A DNA stretch of 64,000 nucleotides from Acinetobacter tjernbergiae DSM 14971 = CIP 107465 (GCF_000374425.1 NZ_KB894370.1:1-64000); one strand, 5' to 3'. Positions 28,423-37,325 are shown, counted from the first letter of the stretch. Program-made: numbers and translations. Notes: generated from the letters alone by a model not told the origin.

Positions 28423-29738
28423 ATAGAGGGATCAATCAATTTAAAAGGCAAGCATGCAAGTACCCATATTTAATGTATTTAAGTGTCTTATTTGCTACGA
28501 GTTCAGTCGAAGCAATGACTTTAGATGATGCATTTTCTGCAAGTTTGAAGTATGAAAGCCAATTAGAACTGAGTCGCCTCAGTGTTAGTCAATCTACGGC
28601 GGTACTTGGTCAAGCAACTCAACGAGATGGACTTAAAGTCAATCTCGTTGGGCAATTAGACTATGAAAAAATAGAAACGCCAACCAATGTGATGTTTCCA
28701 ACAGAAGGAAACCGCAGGGGGCGTAGTTTGCAGCTACAGTTAGATTATCCAATTTATACCTCTGGTCGGCATAGTTTGGGAATCGAAGTTGCGAAGAATC
28801 AGCTTTCAGCCCGTCATGAAGCCTTATCGGATCAGCGGTCTGAAACCATATTGAATACGGTGATGGTCTATACCGATGTGCTTAAAAAGACAGCTATTTT
28901 AGAACTTAGAAAGAAAACCATGTCTAATCTTCAGCGTTCTTTATATGAATCACAACGGCGGTTTGATGTCGGCATGATTACACGCGCAGATTTGGCTCAA
29001 GTTTTAGCTCAAGTTGCTCAGGGGCAAGCGGATATTACGCAAGCTCAATCCAATCTGACCATTAGTGAAGCACAATTCTATCAAATCACTGGGGTAACAG
29101 CTGATAATTTGGCCGCAATCAATCAATTGCCAAGCATAACCAATAACGTGGATGACATTCTATCGAAAACCAAGAACCATCCTGCTTTGATACAAGCGAA
29201 ATATGAAAAGCAAGCGGCAGAAAAGCAATATGCTTTAACCAAAAGAGAACTGTGGCCGACGGTGATGCTCACCAGTAAGCTTGGTACTCAACATGCAGCA
29301 ACCAATATTGGCTCAGAAAGTAATAGTTATATGGTCGGTGTTCAGTTAAATGTACCGCTATATGATGATGGACTTAATCGTGCAAATATCAATAAAGCCC
29401 AAGTTGATATTGAACTTGCAAATCAAAAAATTAAAAGTTTGGAATTAGATCTAAATCAGCGTATCCGTACCACTTACGCACAACTTCAAACCATTCGTCA
29501 AAATAAAGATGCACTGCAAAATGCAATTGATGCTGCTTCAATCGCATTTGTATATACCCGTAAAGAATTTGAGTTGGGTACCAAAACAACCTTCGATTTA
29601 CTCAATACCGAACAAAAATTATTGGATGTGCAGACTCAAAAAACCGTCAATCAACAAGATGAAGTTGTATTTGTATATCAGCTACTCGATCAGATGGGAA
29701 ATTTAAACGATTTGGTGTCTGTTCCACATCATCAATAG
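28419..29738 (+). CDS. TolC-family outer-membrane efflux channel
   Basis: 439 residues. A signal peptide (cleavage near SVEA-MTL) is followed by two homologous outer-membrane-factor repeats: LDDAFSASLKYESQLELSRLSVSQSTAVLGQATQRDGLKV in the first, and KTKNHPALIQAKYEKQAAEKQYALTKRELWPTVMLTSKLG in the second. GVQLNVPLYDDGLNRANINKAQ and FELGTKTTFDLLNTEQKLLD are typical TolC-family segments. It overlaps the GH3 gene by 4 bases (ATGA), so it is expressed with it. It is the dedicated outer-membrane exit for the EmrAB-like pump at 23.2-25.9 kb. Confidence 0.9.
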   Translation: MNRGINQFKRQACKYPYLMYLSVLFATSSVEAMTLDDAFSASLKYESQLELSRLSVSQSTAVLGQATQRDGLKVNLVGQLDYEKIETPTNVMFPTEGNRRGRSLQLQLDYPIYTSGRHSLGIEVAKNQLSARHEALSDQRSETILNTVMVYTDVLKKTAILELRKKTMSNLQRSLYESQRRFDVGMITRADLAQVLAQVAQGQADITQAQSNLTISEAQFYQITGVTADNLAAINQLPSITNNVDDILSKTKNHPALIQAKYEKQAAEKQYALTKRELWPTVMLTSKLGTQHAATNIGSESNSYMVGVQLNVPLYDDGLNRANINKAQVDIELANQKIKSLELDLNQRIRTTYAQLQTIRQNKDALQNAIDAASIAFVYTRKEFELGTKTTFDLLNTEQKLLDVQTQKTVNQQDEVVFVYQLLDQMGNLNDLVSVPHHQ

Positions 29739-29749
29739 GTGAATAATCA

Positions 29750-30916
29750 ATGAAAATAGATTCAGTGCAACAATCCCAAAATAACCTCATTACACGTGAG
29801 GCAGTGCTTGAAGACGATCAGGGATTGAGAGAACTCATCGCTGTTCCGATGACAACCCGAGGTGTCCAAATCAGTTTTCAACGTGAGCCGAGTTATTTTA
29901 AAGCCTCCGACATCCTGTATAGACATAAATTACATGTTGTGATCGAGGATACCGAACAGCGGAAAAAAGTAGCCTGTTATAGCAATGGTTATCGACCGTG
30001 TTATATCAATAGACAAATACAGAGTCTAAGATATGCCAGCGATCTACGTGTTGATCAAAACTATAGAGGAAAATCTTTGGTTAAGATTTTAGGTGCTCAT
30101 GTGAAAATCAGCATGTATGAGCCTAATTTTAGCCAAATGATTATTTTCAATGATAATCATGCAGCTCGAGCAGCAATGCAAACAGCGAAAACAGGTATGC
30201 CTGATTATTATGATGAAGGCTTTATCGAAACTTTAACGCTGACACATTTAGGAAACAAAAGAAAAATAAAAGCTTTCTTAAAGCGCATCACTCAAAATCC
30301 AGATAAATATCAAAATATTCAGTCTTGTGTCGCGCATGTAGAACACATTTCGGCAATGAATAACTTTATTGCCGAAATGTCCAATCATTATAATTTTATT
30401 CCTGCTTATAACTTCGAAGAATTAGCACAAGGCCATTCATACTTTTCAGGAATTAAACTTTCAGATTTTATCTTGTATTTTCAAGATAAAAAGCTCGTTG
30501 GTATGTTTGGTTTATGGGATCAGCATGGAATTAAGCAAACCAAAATTTTGCATTACAGTCCAATAATTCGTGCACTGCGACCTATTTATAATTTTTGTAC
30601 ATCTGTTACGAAAAGTATGCCTTTACCGAAGTTGGGTGACTCAGTGAAATATCATGTATTACACACGGTACTATGTCACCCACAATCGCTTGTCTTACAC
30701 CATCGTATGCTCGAAGATGCCTACAAACTATCAAGAAAAATAGGTATAGGTGTTATAAGTTTTACCTTATCTCATAAAGACCCACGCTATCAACTGAACT
30801 CATTTTATAAAGGTGAACGCCTAACAGGAATGCATGGTTTTATTAGTTTTGCTGGAGACCCTCGTGTAAATTTTGACAATAATTTGATTCCATACTTGGA
30901 AGTAGGGCGGATTTAA
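29750..30916 (+). CDS. GNAT-family N-acyltransferase-like protein
   Basis: 388 residues. The N-terminal half is a GNAT domain: REAVLEDDQGLRELIAVPM at the start, and SLRYASDLRVDQNYRGKSLVKILGAHV (about 88-114), which matches the beta4 strand and acetyl-CoA pyrophosphate loop. The C-terminal half (about 200-388) looks like a second, weaker acyltransferase-type domain (SDFILYFQDKKLVGMFGLWDQ). It starts 11 bases after the TolC gene and is the last gene of the run. It could transfer an acyl group to the GH3 product or its precursor. No exact family assignment is possible by eye. Confidence 0.65.
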   Translation: MKIDSVQQSQNNLITREAVLEDDQGLRELIAVPMTTRGVQISFQREPSYFKASDILYRHKLHVVIEDTEQRKKVACYSNGYRPCYINRQIQSLRYASDLRVDQNYRGKSLVKILGAHVKISMYEPNFSQMIIFNDNHAARAAMQTAKTGMPDYYDEGFIETLTLTHLGNKRKIKAFLKRITQNPDKYQNIQSCVAHVEHISAMNNFIAEMSNHYNFIPAYNFEELAQGHSYFSGIKLSDFILYFQDKKLVGMFGLWDQHGIKQTKILHYSPIIRALRPIYNFCTSVTKSMPLPKLGDSVKYHVLHTVLCHPQSLVLHHRMLEDAYKLSRKIGIGVISFTLSHKDPRYQLNSFYKGERLTGMHGFISFAGDPRVNFDNNLIPYLEVGRI

Positions 30917-30950
30917 TTGTTCATAAATAGGCTAGAAAAACAGACAAAAG

Positions 30951-30979
30951 TTATCAATTACATAAAATACTTCTATAAT
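30951..30979 (+). promoter_or_regulatory. sigma-70 promoter candidate for the OsmC-YcaO gene
   Basis: TTATCA (30951-30956), a 17-bp spacer and a perfect TATAAT (30974-30979). A start near 30986 would give a leader of about 150 nt. Confidence 0.6.
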
Positions 30980-30993
30980 AGCGCCCATTATGA

Positions 30994-31124
30994 CTAGAGT
31001 CAGTTTTTTGTTCAGATGAATGAATGACTCTAGCTACTCTTTTTAAATCAATTTCTTATCCGCGATTCGGGTTATTGATCAATATTTGAAATTTTATGTG
31101 TCTATGCTGACACATAAGAATATT
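30994..31124 (+). other. structured 5' leader of the OsmC-YcaO mRNA
   Basis: Two hairpins can form in the transcript: CTAGAGTCA (30994-31002) with TGACTCTAG (31025-31033), and TTATGTGTC (31094-31102) with GACACATAA (31109-31117). The second is flanked by AATATT at 31081 and 31119. It ends just before the AGGTG ribosome-binding region of the gene at 31136. This may be a regulatory leader; no known riboswitch class recognised. Confidence 0.45.
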
Positions 31125-31135
31125 TAGGTGCCAGC

Positions 31136-33340
31136 ATGGAAATCAAGGTTAATTATCTCGACAATCTTCGACAAGAAGCCAAGTTCGATGATTTTACAGT
31201 TATCGCTGACCAACCCATTCGTTATAAAGGTGATGGTTCTGCACCGGGTCCATTTGACTACTTTTTAGCATCATCAGCATTATGTGCAGCTTACTTCGTT
31301 AAAGTATATTGTGCAGCTCGTGATATTCCGACAGATAATATTCGTTTGTCACAAAACAATATTGTTGATCCTGAAAACCGTTATAAACAAATTTTCAAAA
31401 TTCAAGTTGAACTACCCGCTGATATTTCTGAAAAAGACCGTCAAGGCATCTTACGCTCTATTGATCGTTGTACCGTTAAAAAAGTAATTCAAACGGGTCC
31501 TGAATTTATCATTGAAGAAGTTGAAAGTATTGATGCGGATGCACAAGCGCTGTTGATGCCAAGTCTGACTTCAGCAAGCAGCACTTATATCGCAGGGAAA
31601 GATTTACCACTAGAAGAAACCATTGCCAACATGTCTGGTATTTTGGCGAATCTAGGAATGAAGATCGAAATTGCATCTTGGCGTAATATTGTTCCAAATG
31701 TTTGGTCTTTACATATCCGTGATGCACAATCACCAATGTGCTTTACCAATGGTAAAGGCTCTACCAAAGAAAGTGCTTTGGCATCAGCTTTAGGTGAGTT
31801 CATTGAACGCTTGAACTGTAACTTTTTCTATAATGATCAGTTCTGGGGTGAAGAAATTGCCAATGCAGAATTTGTACATTATCCAGACGAAAAGTGGTTC
31901 AAACCGGGCCCGAAAGGTAAATTACCAAAAGAAATTTTGGATGAATATTGCCTTGAAATTTACAACCCAGATAATGAATTACTAGGTACGCATTTATATG
32001 ATACCAACTCAGGAAATACAGAGCGGGGTATTTGTTCGTTGCCATTTGTGCGTCAGTCAGATCAGGAAGTTGTGTATTTCCCATCGAATCTGATTGAGAA
32101 TTTGTACCTGAGTAATGGAATGAGTGCAGGTAATACTTTAGCCGAAGCACAAGTTCAATGTTTATCTGAGATTTTTGAGCGTGCTGTCAAACGTGAAATT
32201 TTAGAAGGTGAAATTGCTTTACCTGATGTACCTCAAGAAGTATTAGCAAAATACCCAAGTATTGTGGCGGGCATCCAAGGTTTAGAAGAACAAGGTTTTC
32301 CTGTTTTAGTGAAAGATGCTTCATTGGGCGGTGATTTCCCAGTGATGTGTGTGACACTGATGAACCCACGCACGGGAGGTGTTTTTGCCTCATTTGGCGC
32401 ACATCCAAGCTTTGAAATTGCGTTGGAACGTAGCCTAACCGAACTCTTACAAGGGCGTAGTTTTGAAGGTTTAAATGATCTTCCTCAACCAACCTTCCAA
32501 AGTGAAGCAGTCACTGAACCAAATAATTTTGTTGAACACTTTATTGACTCAAGTGGCTTAGTTTCATGGCGTTTCTTTAGTGCAAAATCAGACTATGACT
32601 TTGTCGAGTGGGATTTCACCAATGATGGTGAAAACTCAAATGAAGAAGAAGCGTCTGAATTGTTTGGCATTTTGGAAGAAATGGGCAAAGAAGTATATAT
32701 GGCTGTCTATGAGCATTTAGGTGCAACAGCATGTCGTATCTTAGTTCCAGATTATTCTGAAATTTATTTGGTCGAAGATTTAATTTGGGATAACACCAAT
32801 AAAGCGTTGGCATTCCGTGAAGACATTTTAAATTTGCATCGCTTGGATCAAACTCAACTTGAAGCTTTGGTCGAACGTTTAGAAGAATGTGAATTAGATG
32901 ACTATACTGAAATCGCGACCTTGATTGGCATTGAGTTTGATGACAATACCGTGTGGGGACAGTTGACTATTCTTGAGCTCAAACTATTGATCTATATTGC
33001 ATTAGAACAGTTTGAAGAAGCCAAGGAGCTAGTTGAAACCTTCTTACAATACAACACCAATACCGTTGAACGTGGATTATTCTATCAATGCATGAACGTA
33101 GTACTTGAAGTATTGCTCGATGATGAGATGGAATTAGAAGATTATGAAACGAATTTCCGTCGTATGTTTGGTAATGAACGTATGGATGCAGTCATCGGAT
33201 CTGTAGAAGGAAATGTTCGTTTTTATGGTCTCACACCAACAAGTATGAAACTTGAAGGGCTTGATCGCCATTTACGTTTGATTGATAGCTATAAGAAATT
33301 GCATCAAGCGCGTGCAAAGGCTGTCGGAGTAGCGGTGTAA
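31136..33340 (+). CDS. OsmC-YcaO fusion protein (YcaO-domain ATP-dependent modifier)
   Basis: 734 residues in three parts. Residues 1 to about 140 are an OsmC-like domain (YKGDGSAPGPFDYFLASSALCAAYFVKVYCAARDI, with the Cys of peroxide-reducing OsmC/Ohr folds). About 150-560 is a YcaO domain (NGKGSTKESALASALGEFIERLNCNFF, SNGMSAGNTLAEAQVQCLSEIFERAVKREIL, GGVFASFGAHPSFEIALERSLTELLQGR), with the ATP/Mg Glu residues. The rest is the helical C-terminal extension of E. coli-type YcaO. E. coli YcaO supports beta-methylthiolation of ribosomal protein S12. The C-terminus lacks the PxPxP tail of azoline-forming YcaO proteins, and no precursor peptide gene is adjacent, so a housekeeping role is more likely than RiPP synthesis. 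Confidence 0.88.
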   Translation: MEIKVNYLDNLRQEAKFDDFTVIADQPIRYKGDGSAPGPFDYFLASSALCAAYFVKVYCAARDIPTDNIRLSQNNIVDPENRYKQIFKIQVELPADISEKDRQGILRSIDRCTVKKVIQTGPEFIIEEVESIDADAQALLMPSLTSASSTYIAGKDLPLEETIANMSGILANLGMKIEIASWRNIVPNVWSLHIRDAQSPMCFTNGKGSTKESALASALGEFIERLNCNFFYNDQFWGEEIANAEFVHYPDEKWFKPGPKGKLPKEILDEYCLEIYNPDNELLGTHLYDTNSGNTERGICSLPFVRQSDQEVVYFPSNLIENLYLSNGMSAGNTLAEAQVQCLSEIFERAVKREILEGEIALPDVPQEVLAKYPSIVAGIQGLEEQGFPVLVKDASLGGDFPVMCVTLMNPRTGGVFASFGAHPSFEIALERSLTELLQGRSFEGLNDLPQPTFQSEAVTEPNNFVEHFIDSSGLVSWRFFSAKSDYDFVEWDFTNDGENSNEEEASELFGILEEMGKEVYMAVYEHLGATACRILVPDYSEIYLVEDLIWDNTNKALAFREDILNLHRLDQTQLEALVERLEECELDDYTEIATLIGIEFDDNTVWGQLTILELKLLIYIALEQFEEAKELVETFLQYNTNTVERGLFYQCMNVVLEVLLDDEMELEDYETNFRRMFGNERMDAVIGSVEGNVRFYGLTPTSMKLEGLDRHLRLIDSYKKLHQARAKAVGVAV

Positions 33341-33364
33341 ATACAAGCTAAACGTTGAACCTTT

Positions 33365-33396
33365 AAAAAGTGCATGTTGATCATGCACTTTTTTAT
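33365..33396 (+). terminator. Rho-independent terminator after the OsmC-YcaO gene
   Basis: A 12-bp perfect stem (AAAAAGTGCATG, 33365-33376 with 33382-33393) with a 5-base loop and T-run. Confidence 0.92.
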
Positions 33397-33565
33397 TGTA
33401 AAAGTATTAAGAATTTGTAATTTAATAAGAAATATTTTAAGAGAAAATAAAAGTTATATTCAGATATATGTTAGTTTTTTTAAAAAAAGCATCGCTTCAT
33501 AAGTTAGATCGTCTTTTAAATTTTCCTAATTCATAAAAATATGTGAATAAAGTACCTAAAATGGG

Positions 33566-33596
33566 TTGACATTAAAGTTCACTTTAATCTTAAAGT
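33566..33596 (+). promoter_or_regulatory. MerR-type promoter P1 (flavin oxidoreductase operon)
   Basis: TTGACA (33566-33571), a 19-bp spacer containing the perfect dyad ATTAAAGT-TC-ACTTTAAT, then TAAAGT (33591-33596). The overlong spacer with an internal dyad is the hallmark of MerR-family activation. The same design recurs at 37295, 38290 and 41851. Confidence 0.75.
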
Positions 33597-33624
33597 AAAA
33601 CCATACAAAATGAGGGCACAAGAA

Positions 33625-34863
33625 ATGAATATGTTTGAAAGACTGGTTTTCCCAAATGGTTCTCGTATTCCAAACCGCATTGCAAAAGCGGCAATGGAAG
33701 AAAATATGGCTGATCTAAACCATGCGCCATCAGAAGCATTAATGCGTTTATATCAAGCATGGGCAGATGGCGGTGTTGGTTTAATCATTACTGGAAATAT
33801 AATGGTAGATCGTCGTGCAATGACTGGACCGGGTGGTGTGGTATTGGAAGATGAAAAATATTTAGACACCTTTAAACGTTGGGCACAAATTGGGCGCTCT
33901 AAAGGTGCTCAAGTTTGGCTGCAAATCAATCATCCCGGTCGACAAATGCAATCAAATTTGGGACAACAAACTTGGGCACCATCAGCTGTTGCATTAGATC
34001 TAGGCAAAATGTCTAATCGCTTCAATCTTCCGATTGAAATGACGCAAGAGATGATTGAGGAGGTGATTCAACGTTTTGCCAATACTGCGCGTTTAGGTGA
34101 AAAAGCAGGATTTAATGGTGTGGAAATCCATGCTGCACATGGTTATTTACTTAGTCAGTTTTTATCACCACTAAGTAACAAACGCCAAGATCAATGGGGT
34201 GGCTCTCTAGAAAATCGTGCTCGCATTTTGATTGAAATCGTAAAAGCAGTTAGGGCAGTCGTGTCAGAAAAATTTACGGTAGCCGTTAAATTGAATTCTG
34301 CCGATTTTCAGCGTGGTGGCTTCAGTGCAGAAGATGCCCAACAAGTAGTGAAAATGTTAAACGAACTATCTGTAGATTTGGTTGAGCTTTCAGGTGGAAG
34401 TTATGAAGCACCTGCAATGCAAGGTCAAGCTAGAGATGGACGAACCTTAGCGCGAGAAGCCTATTTTTTAGAGTTTGCCCAAGAGATTCGTAAAGTCGCG
34501 AAAATGCCAGTCATGGTAACAGGTGGAATTCGTCGTAAACAGGTTGCTGAACAAGTGATTGCAAGTGGTGTAGATATGGTTGGAATTGCCACAGCTTTGG
34601 CAATCGATCCCAATTTACCAAACCAATGGAAACAAGGTCAAAATATTGCACCAGAGCTAAGACCTATTACTTGGGAAAATAAAACGCTCGCTTCACTTGC
34701 CAATATGGCGACAGTAAAATTCCAGTTGCGTAAACTGAGTTTAGGTAAAAAAACCAATTCCAAAGTTTCACCTTTATGGGCATTGATTTTACAGCAAGCT
34801 GCGATGGCATGTCGTACTCGCCAATATAAAAACAATATGCGTAATTATATTGCGTATCAATAA
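33625..34863 (+). CDS. NADH:flavin oxidoreductase (old yellow enzyme family)
   Basis: 412 residues, an FMN TIM-barrel reductase. FPNGSRIPNRIAKAAMEENMAD, WLQINHPGRQ, GFNGVEIHAAHGYLLSQFLSPLSNKRQDQWGGSLENRARIL and PVMVTGGIRR are the standard old-yellow-enzyme segments, including the His-Ala-Ala-His substrate site. Such enzymes reduce C=C bonds of enones or nitro groups. The frame opens at 33610, but GAGG nine bases before the ATG at 33625 marks the likely start. It is driven by MerR-type promoter P1 and followed 12 bases later by a saccharopine-dehydrogenase-like gene. It has a paralogue at 46345. Confidence 0.9.
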   Translation: MNMFERLVFPNGSRIPNRIAKAAMEENMADLNHAPSEALMRLYQAWADGGVGLIITGNIMVDRRAMTGPGGVVLEDEKYLDTFKRWAQIGRSKGAQVWLQINHPGRQMQSNLGQQTWAPSAVALDLGKMSNRFNLPIEMTQEMIEEVIQRFANTARLGEKAGFNGVEIHAAHGYLLSQFLSPLSNKRQDQWGGSLENRARILIEIVKAVRAVVSEKFTVAVKLNSADFQRGGFSAEDAQQVVKMLNELSVDLVELSGGSYEAPAMQGQARDGRTLAREAYFLEFAQEIRKVAKMPVMVTGGIRRKQVAEQVIASGVDMVGIATALAIDPNLPNQWKQGQNIAPELRPITWENKTLASLANMATVKFQLRKLSLGKKTNSKVSPLWALILQQAAMACRTRQYKNNMRNYIAYQ

Positions 34864-34875
34864 CAGAGATTTCAT

Positions 34876-35943
34876 ATGACAAATACGAACAATTTAAATT
34901 GGATGGTATACGGCGCAAATGGTTATACGGGTGAGCTAATTGCCCGAGAGGCTGTGCGACAAGGGCTAAAACCTATCTTGGCGGGACGCAATCAAGCGAA
35001 AGTGGCTGAATTAGCTCAGGAACTTGGTCTTGAATTCCGTGCCTTTGGGCTAGATGAGGTTACTCAGATCAGCAAACAATTAGAAGGTCTGCATCTAGTT
35101 ATGCATTGTGCGGGGCCTTTTTCATCAACGTCAAAGCCCATGATGCAAGCATGTATTAATGCTGGTGCGCACTATTTAGATATTACAGGTGAGATTTCTG
35201 TTTTTGAACTATCACAGTCTTTAGATGCTCAAGCACAGAAAGCAAATATTGTGCTCTGTCCAGGTGTTGGGTTTGACGTTATTCCAACAGATTGTGTCGC
35301 AGCTGCACTGAAAGAGGCCTTACCAGATGCAACTCATTTGGCATTGGGTTTTGATTCTAAAACAGGGCTTTCTCCCGGAACTGCAAAAACCAGTACCGAG
35401 GGTATGGCTGATGGTGGCAAAGTTCGTAAAGATGGAAAAATCATTACAGTACCTTTAGCACACCATGTTCGCCAGATTGATTTTGGTGATGGTCAAAAGA
35501 GTGCAATGAGTGTACCTTGGGGCGATGTGGCTACGGCATTTTATACGACAGGAATTGCTAATATTGAGGTGTTTGTACCTGCATCCCCAAAAGTAATTTT
35601 TGGTGCAAAAATGTTAAATAGCTTGCGCCCGCTATTAAAACTTCAAGTCATGCAAAAAATGATGAAATCTATAATTGGAAAATCAGTTGTTGGGCCTAAT
35701 GCGGAGCTACGTGCCAAGCTCCCAACCTATGTATGGGGTGAGGCTAGAAATGCTCAAGGACATGTCAAAACAGCACGAATTCAAACTGAAAATGCTTATA
35801 GCTTAACGGTGAATGGTGCGTTGACCGTAGTTCGTTATTTACTTGATCAAAAAGTGAAAGGTGGAACATATACGCCAGCCAAATTGATGGGTTATCAACT
35901 CGTAACCCAAATCAAAGGTTCAGGTGCATTGATTGTTACTTAA
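34876..35943 (+). CDS. saccharopine dehydrogenase-like NAD(P)-binding protein
   Basis: 355 residues. An N-terminal Rossmann motif VYGANGYTGELIAREAVRQGLKPILAGRN is followed by LHLVMHCAGPFSSTSKPMMQACINAGAHYLDITGE, which is diagnostic of the saccharopine-dehydrogenase-like group that includes mycobacterial trans-acting enoyl reductases. True lysine metabolism is unlikely given the context. A role as a reductase of an unsaturated or keto intermediate together with the preceding flavin reductase is more plausible. It is the second gene of the P1 operon and ends at a good terminator. Confidence 0.82.
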   Translation: MTNTNNLNWMVYGANGYTGELIAREAVRQGLKPILAGRNQAKVAELAQELGLEFRAFGLDEVTQISKQLEGLHLVMHCAGPFSSTSKPMMQACINAGAHYLDITGEISVFELSQSLDAQAQKANIVLCPGVGFDVIPTDCVAAALKEALPDATHLALGFDSKTGLSPGTAKTSTEGMADGGKVRKDGKIITVPLAHHVRQIDFGDGQKSAMSVPWGDVATAFYTTGIANIEVFVPASPKVIFGAKMLNSLRPLLKLQVMQKMMKSIIGKSVVGPNAELRAKLPTYVWGEARNAQGHVKTARIQTENAYSLTVNGALTVVRYLLDQKVKGGTYTPAKLMGYQLVTQIKGSGALIVT

Positions 35944-35963
35944 ATAAAGTTATTTAGTTTTCT

Positions 35964-36002
35964 AGCCAAAAATATATTCTAAATGTGTTTTTGGCTTTTT
36001 TA
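35964..36002 (+). terminator. terminator after the saccharopine dehydrogenase-like gene
   Basis: A 9-bp stem (AGCCAAAAA, 35964-35972 with 35988-35996) with a 15-base loop and T-run. Confidence 0.8.
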
Positions 36003-36169
36003 TGAAATTTTTATAAGATTAATTTAAAATATGAAATCATAGGGATGTTTATATAAATTTTGTTTTTAGATAATTTTTTTATTTAGTAATTGGATTTAAT
36101 TCAGTATAATCATAATGAAAATAATAAAGGAATAATTCTTAAAGTTTAAGATAAATATTTATGATTAAT

Positions 36170-36200
36170 ATAAAAGACATTCTCATCGGAGAATGTCTTT
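36170..36200 (-). terminator. terminator of the exported acetoacetate decarboxylase-like gene
   Basis: A 12-bp perfect stem (AAAGACATTCTC, 36173-36184 with 36189-36200) with a 4-base loop and a U-rich minus-strand 3' end, 24 bases past the stop. Confidence 0.8.
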
Positions 36201-36223
36201 CGTGAAGGATTTATTTTTTAGTC

Positions 36224-37270
36224 TTATCTTTTTATTTTATCTAAAGATGGCATCGGAATAGGCATATTCAGCGCCAATTGAGCATCTTTGACGACATCTA
36301 AACGTAGTACTTTGTTTGCACCTAGCTCATCTATCAATTTGCTCAGAGGACCACCACTACGAACTAGCTCGACATTTTTAGGAAATAACTTTTGACCAAA
36401 AGCCAATGTATTTGATTGCACAGAAGTTTGATGCCATTGACCATCGACTTGATTAAACATCGTCTTGGTTTCAATGCGAGATTGAGGTTTGACGTTCTTA
36501 ATGGTTGGTATTGGTGCAGTTAAACTGAGATCAGGTTTTCCGTCCGTATTATAGATATGTGCTTGAACCTGTTGATGATCAATTTTCATATCGATTGGCG
36601 TCAACCATTTTGGCAACTGATACCCATACACACCACGCACACGTGCAATCTCGGTATCGACAGGTAAGGCAAGTACATAACCATAATAATTATGCGTTCT
36701 CATAGAGCTTAATAATTCAGTTGAATGGAAGTAATGAGCATCTGGTTGGCGAACAACCACTGCAACAGAGACTTCATCATAGGGATCAACATCGCCAACC
36801 GCATATGAGAAGAAAGTCAGCGAAACTAAACCATAGCCTGGAAAAGGTTGTAAAGGCTCAAGTGGAGACGGTAGTTTTGCTTTCAATTTAGAAACAGGTG
36901 CTAACATCAAAAGCTGCACATTACTGGTACGGTAATAAAAATTTGGAGACCAAACTTTTCCCACTCGTGTTTCAACTAGTTTTTTAGGAATAGTTCTAAA
37001 GTAATCAATATTTCCCGCAGCTGGGTCTTTTGCAACTTCATCTAAATTAGGATTCATCCGAAAACGATCATAATAACCACCTTTAGGCACATTGACTTTA
37101 TATGGGCCAAATTCGACGACTGTAGTGGATTGCGTATTATTGCTCATTGTCTGTGCTACCGTACTAGGGGTTAAATTATTTTCTGCTGCTTGAGTAGAAA
37201 TACCTAAAAATAGGCTGATTGATATTGCAGTAATAGAACGATTTAAATGAGTAAGATTAAACATGAACAT
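36224..37270 (-). CDS. exported acetoacetate decarboxylase-fold protein
   Basis: 348 residues. A signal peptide (ISISLFLGISTQA-AEN) means it acts in the periplasm, unusual for this fold. The body matches the acetoacetate decarboxylase (ADC) family: YFRTIPKKLVETRVGKVW, VQLLMLAPVSKLKAKLPSPLEPLQPFPGYGLVSLTFFSYAVGDVDPYDEVSVAVVV, and GVYGYQLPKWLTPIDM, where the Lys corresponds to the Schiff-base region. It may be a decarboxylase or a non-decarboxylating ADC-like hydratase/aldolase. AGGAG precedes both Met1 (4 bases) and Met3 (10 bases). Transcription is from the MerR-type promoter at 37295-37325. Confidence 0.82.
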   Translation of the reverse strand: MFMFNLTHLNRSITAISISLFLGISTQAAENNLTPSTVAQTMSNNTQSTTVVEFGPYKVNVPKGGYYDRFRMNPNLDEVAKDPAAGNIDYFRTIPKKLVETRVGKVWSPNFYYRTSNVQLLMLAPVSKLKAKLPSPLEPLQPFPGYGLVSLTFFSYAVGDVDPYDEVSVAVVVRQPDAHYFHSTELLSSMRTHNYYGYVLALPVDTEIARVRGVYGYQLPKWLTPIDMKIDHQQVQAHIYNTDGKPDLSLTAPIPTIKNVKPQSRIETKTMFNQVDGQWHQTSVQSNTLAFGQKLFPKNVELVRSGGPLSKLIDELGANKVLRLDVVKDAQLALNMPIPMPSLDKIKR

Positions 37271-37294
37271 ATGACTCCTATAGATCTCACTAAA

Positions 37295-37325
37295 ATGCTA
37301 AGATTAAAGTAAGGTTTAATGTCAA
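37295..37325 (-). promoter_or_regulatory. MerR-type promoter P2 (exported ADC-like gene)
   Basis: On the minus strand: TTGACA (37325-37320), a 19-bp spacer with TTAAACCTTACTTTAA, then TAGCAT (37300-37295). It matches P1, P3 and P4 in layout and spacer sequence. Confidence 0.7.

Noticed and set aside
31064..31076. GATTCGGGTTATT identical to 13 bases at the IS982-type end (270-282), possible solo inverted repeat
   Set aside because: A single 13-bp match with no transposase remnant, partner repeat or target duplication around it. It can be chance.
31136..33340. YcaO as part of a RiPP (azoline peptide) cluster
   Set aside because: There is no precursor peptide, dehydrogenase or cyclodehydratase partner, and the protein lacks the PxPxP C-terminus. 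E. coli-type YcaO is a better match.
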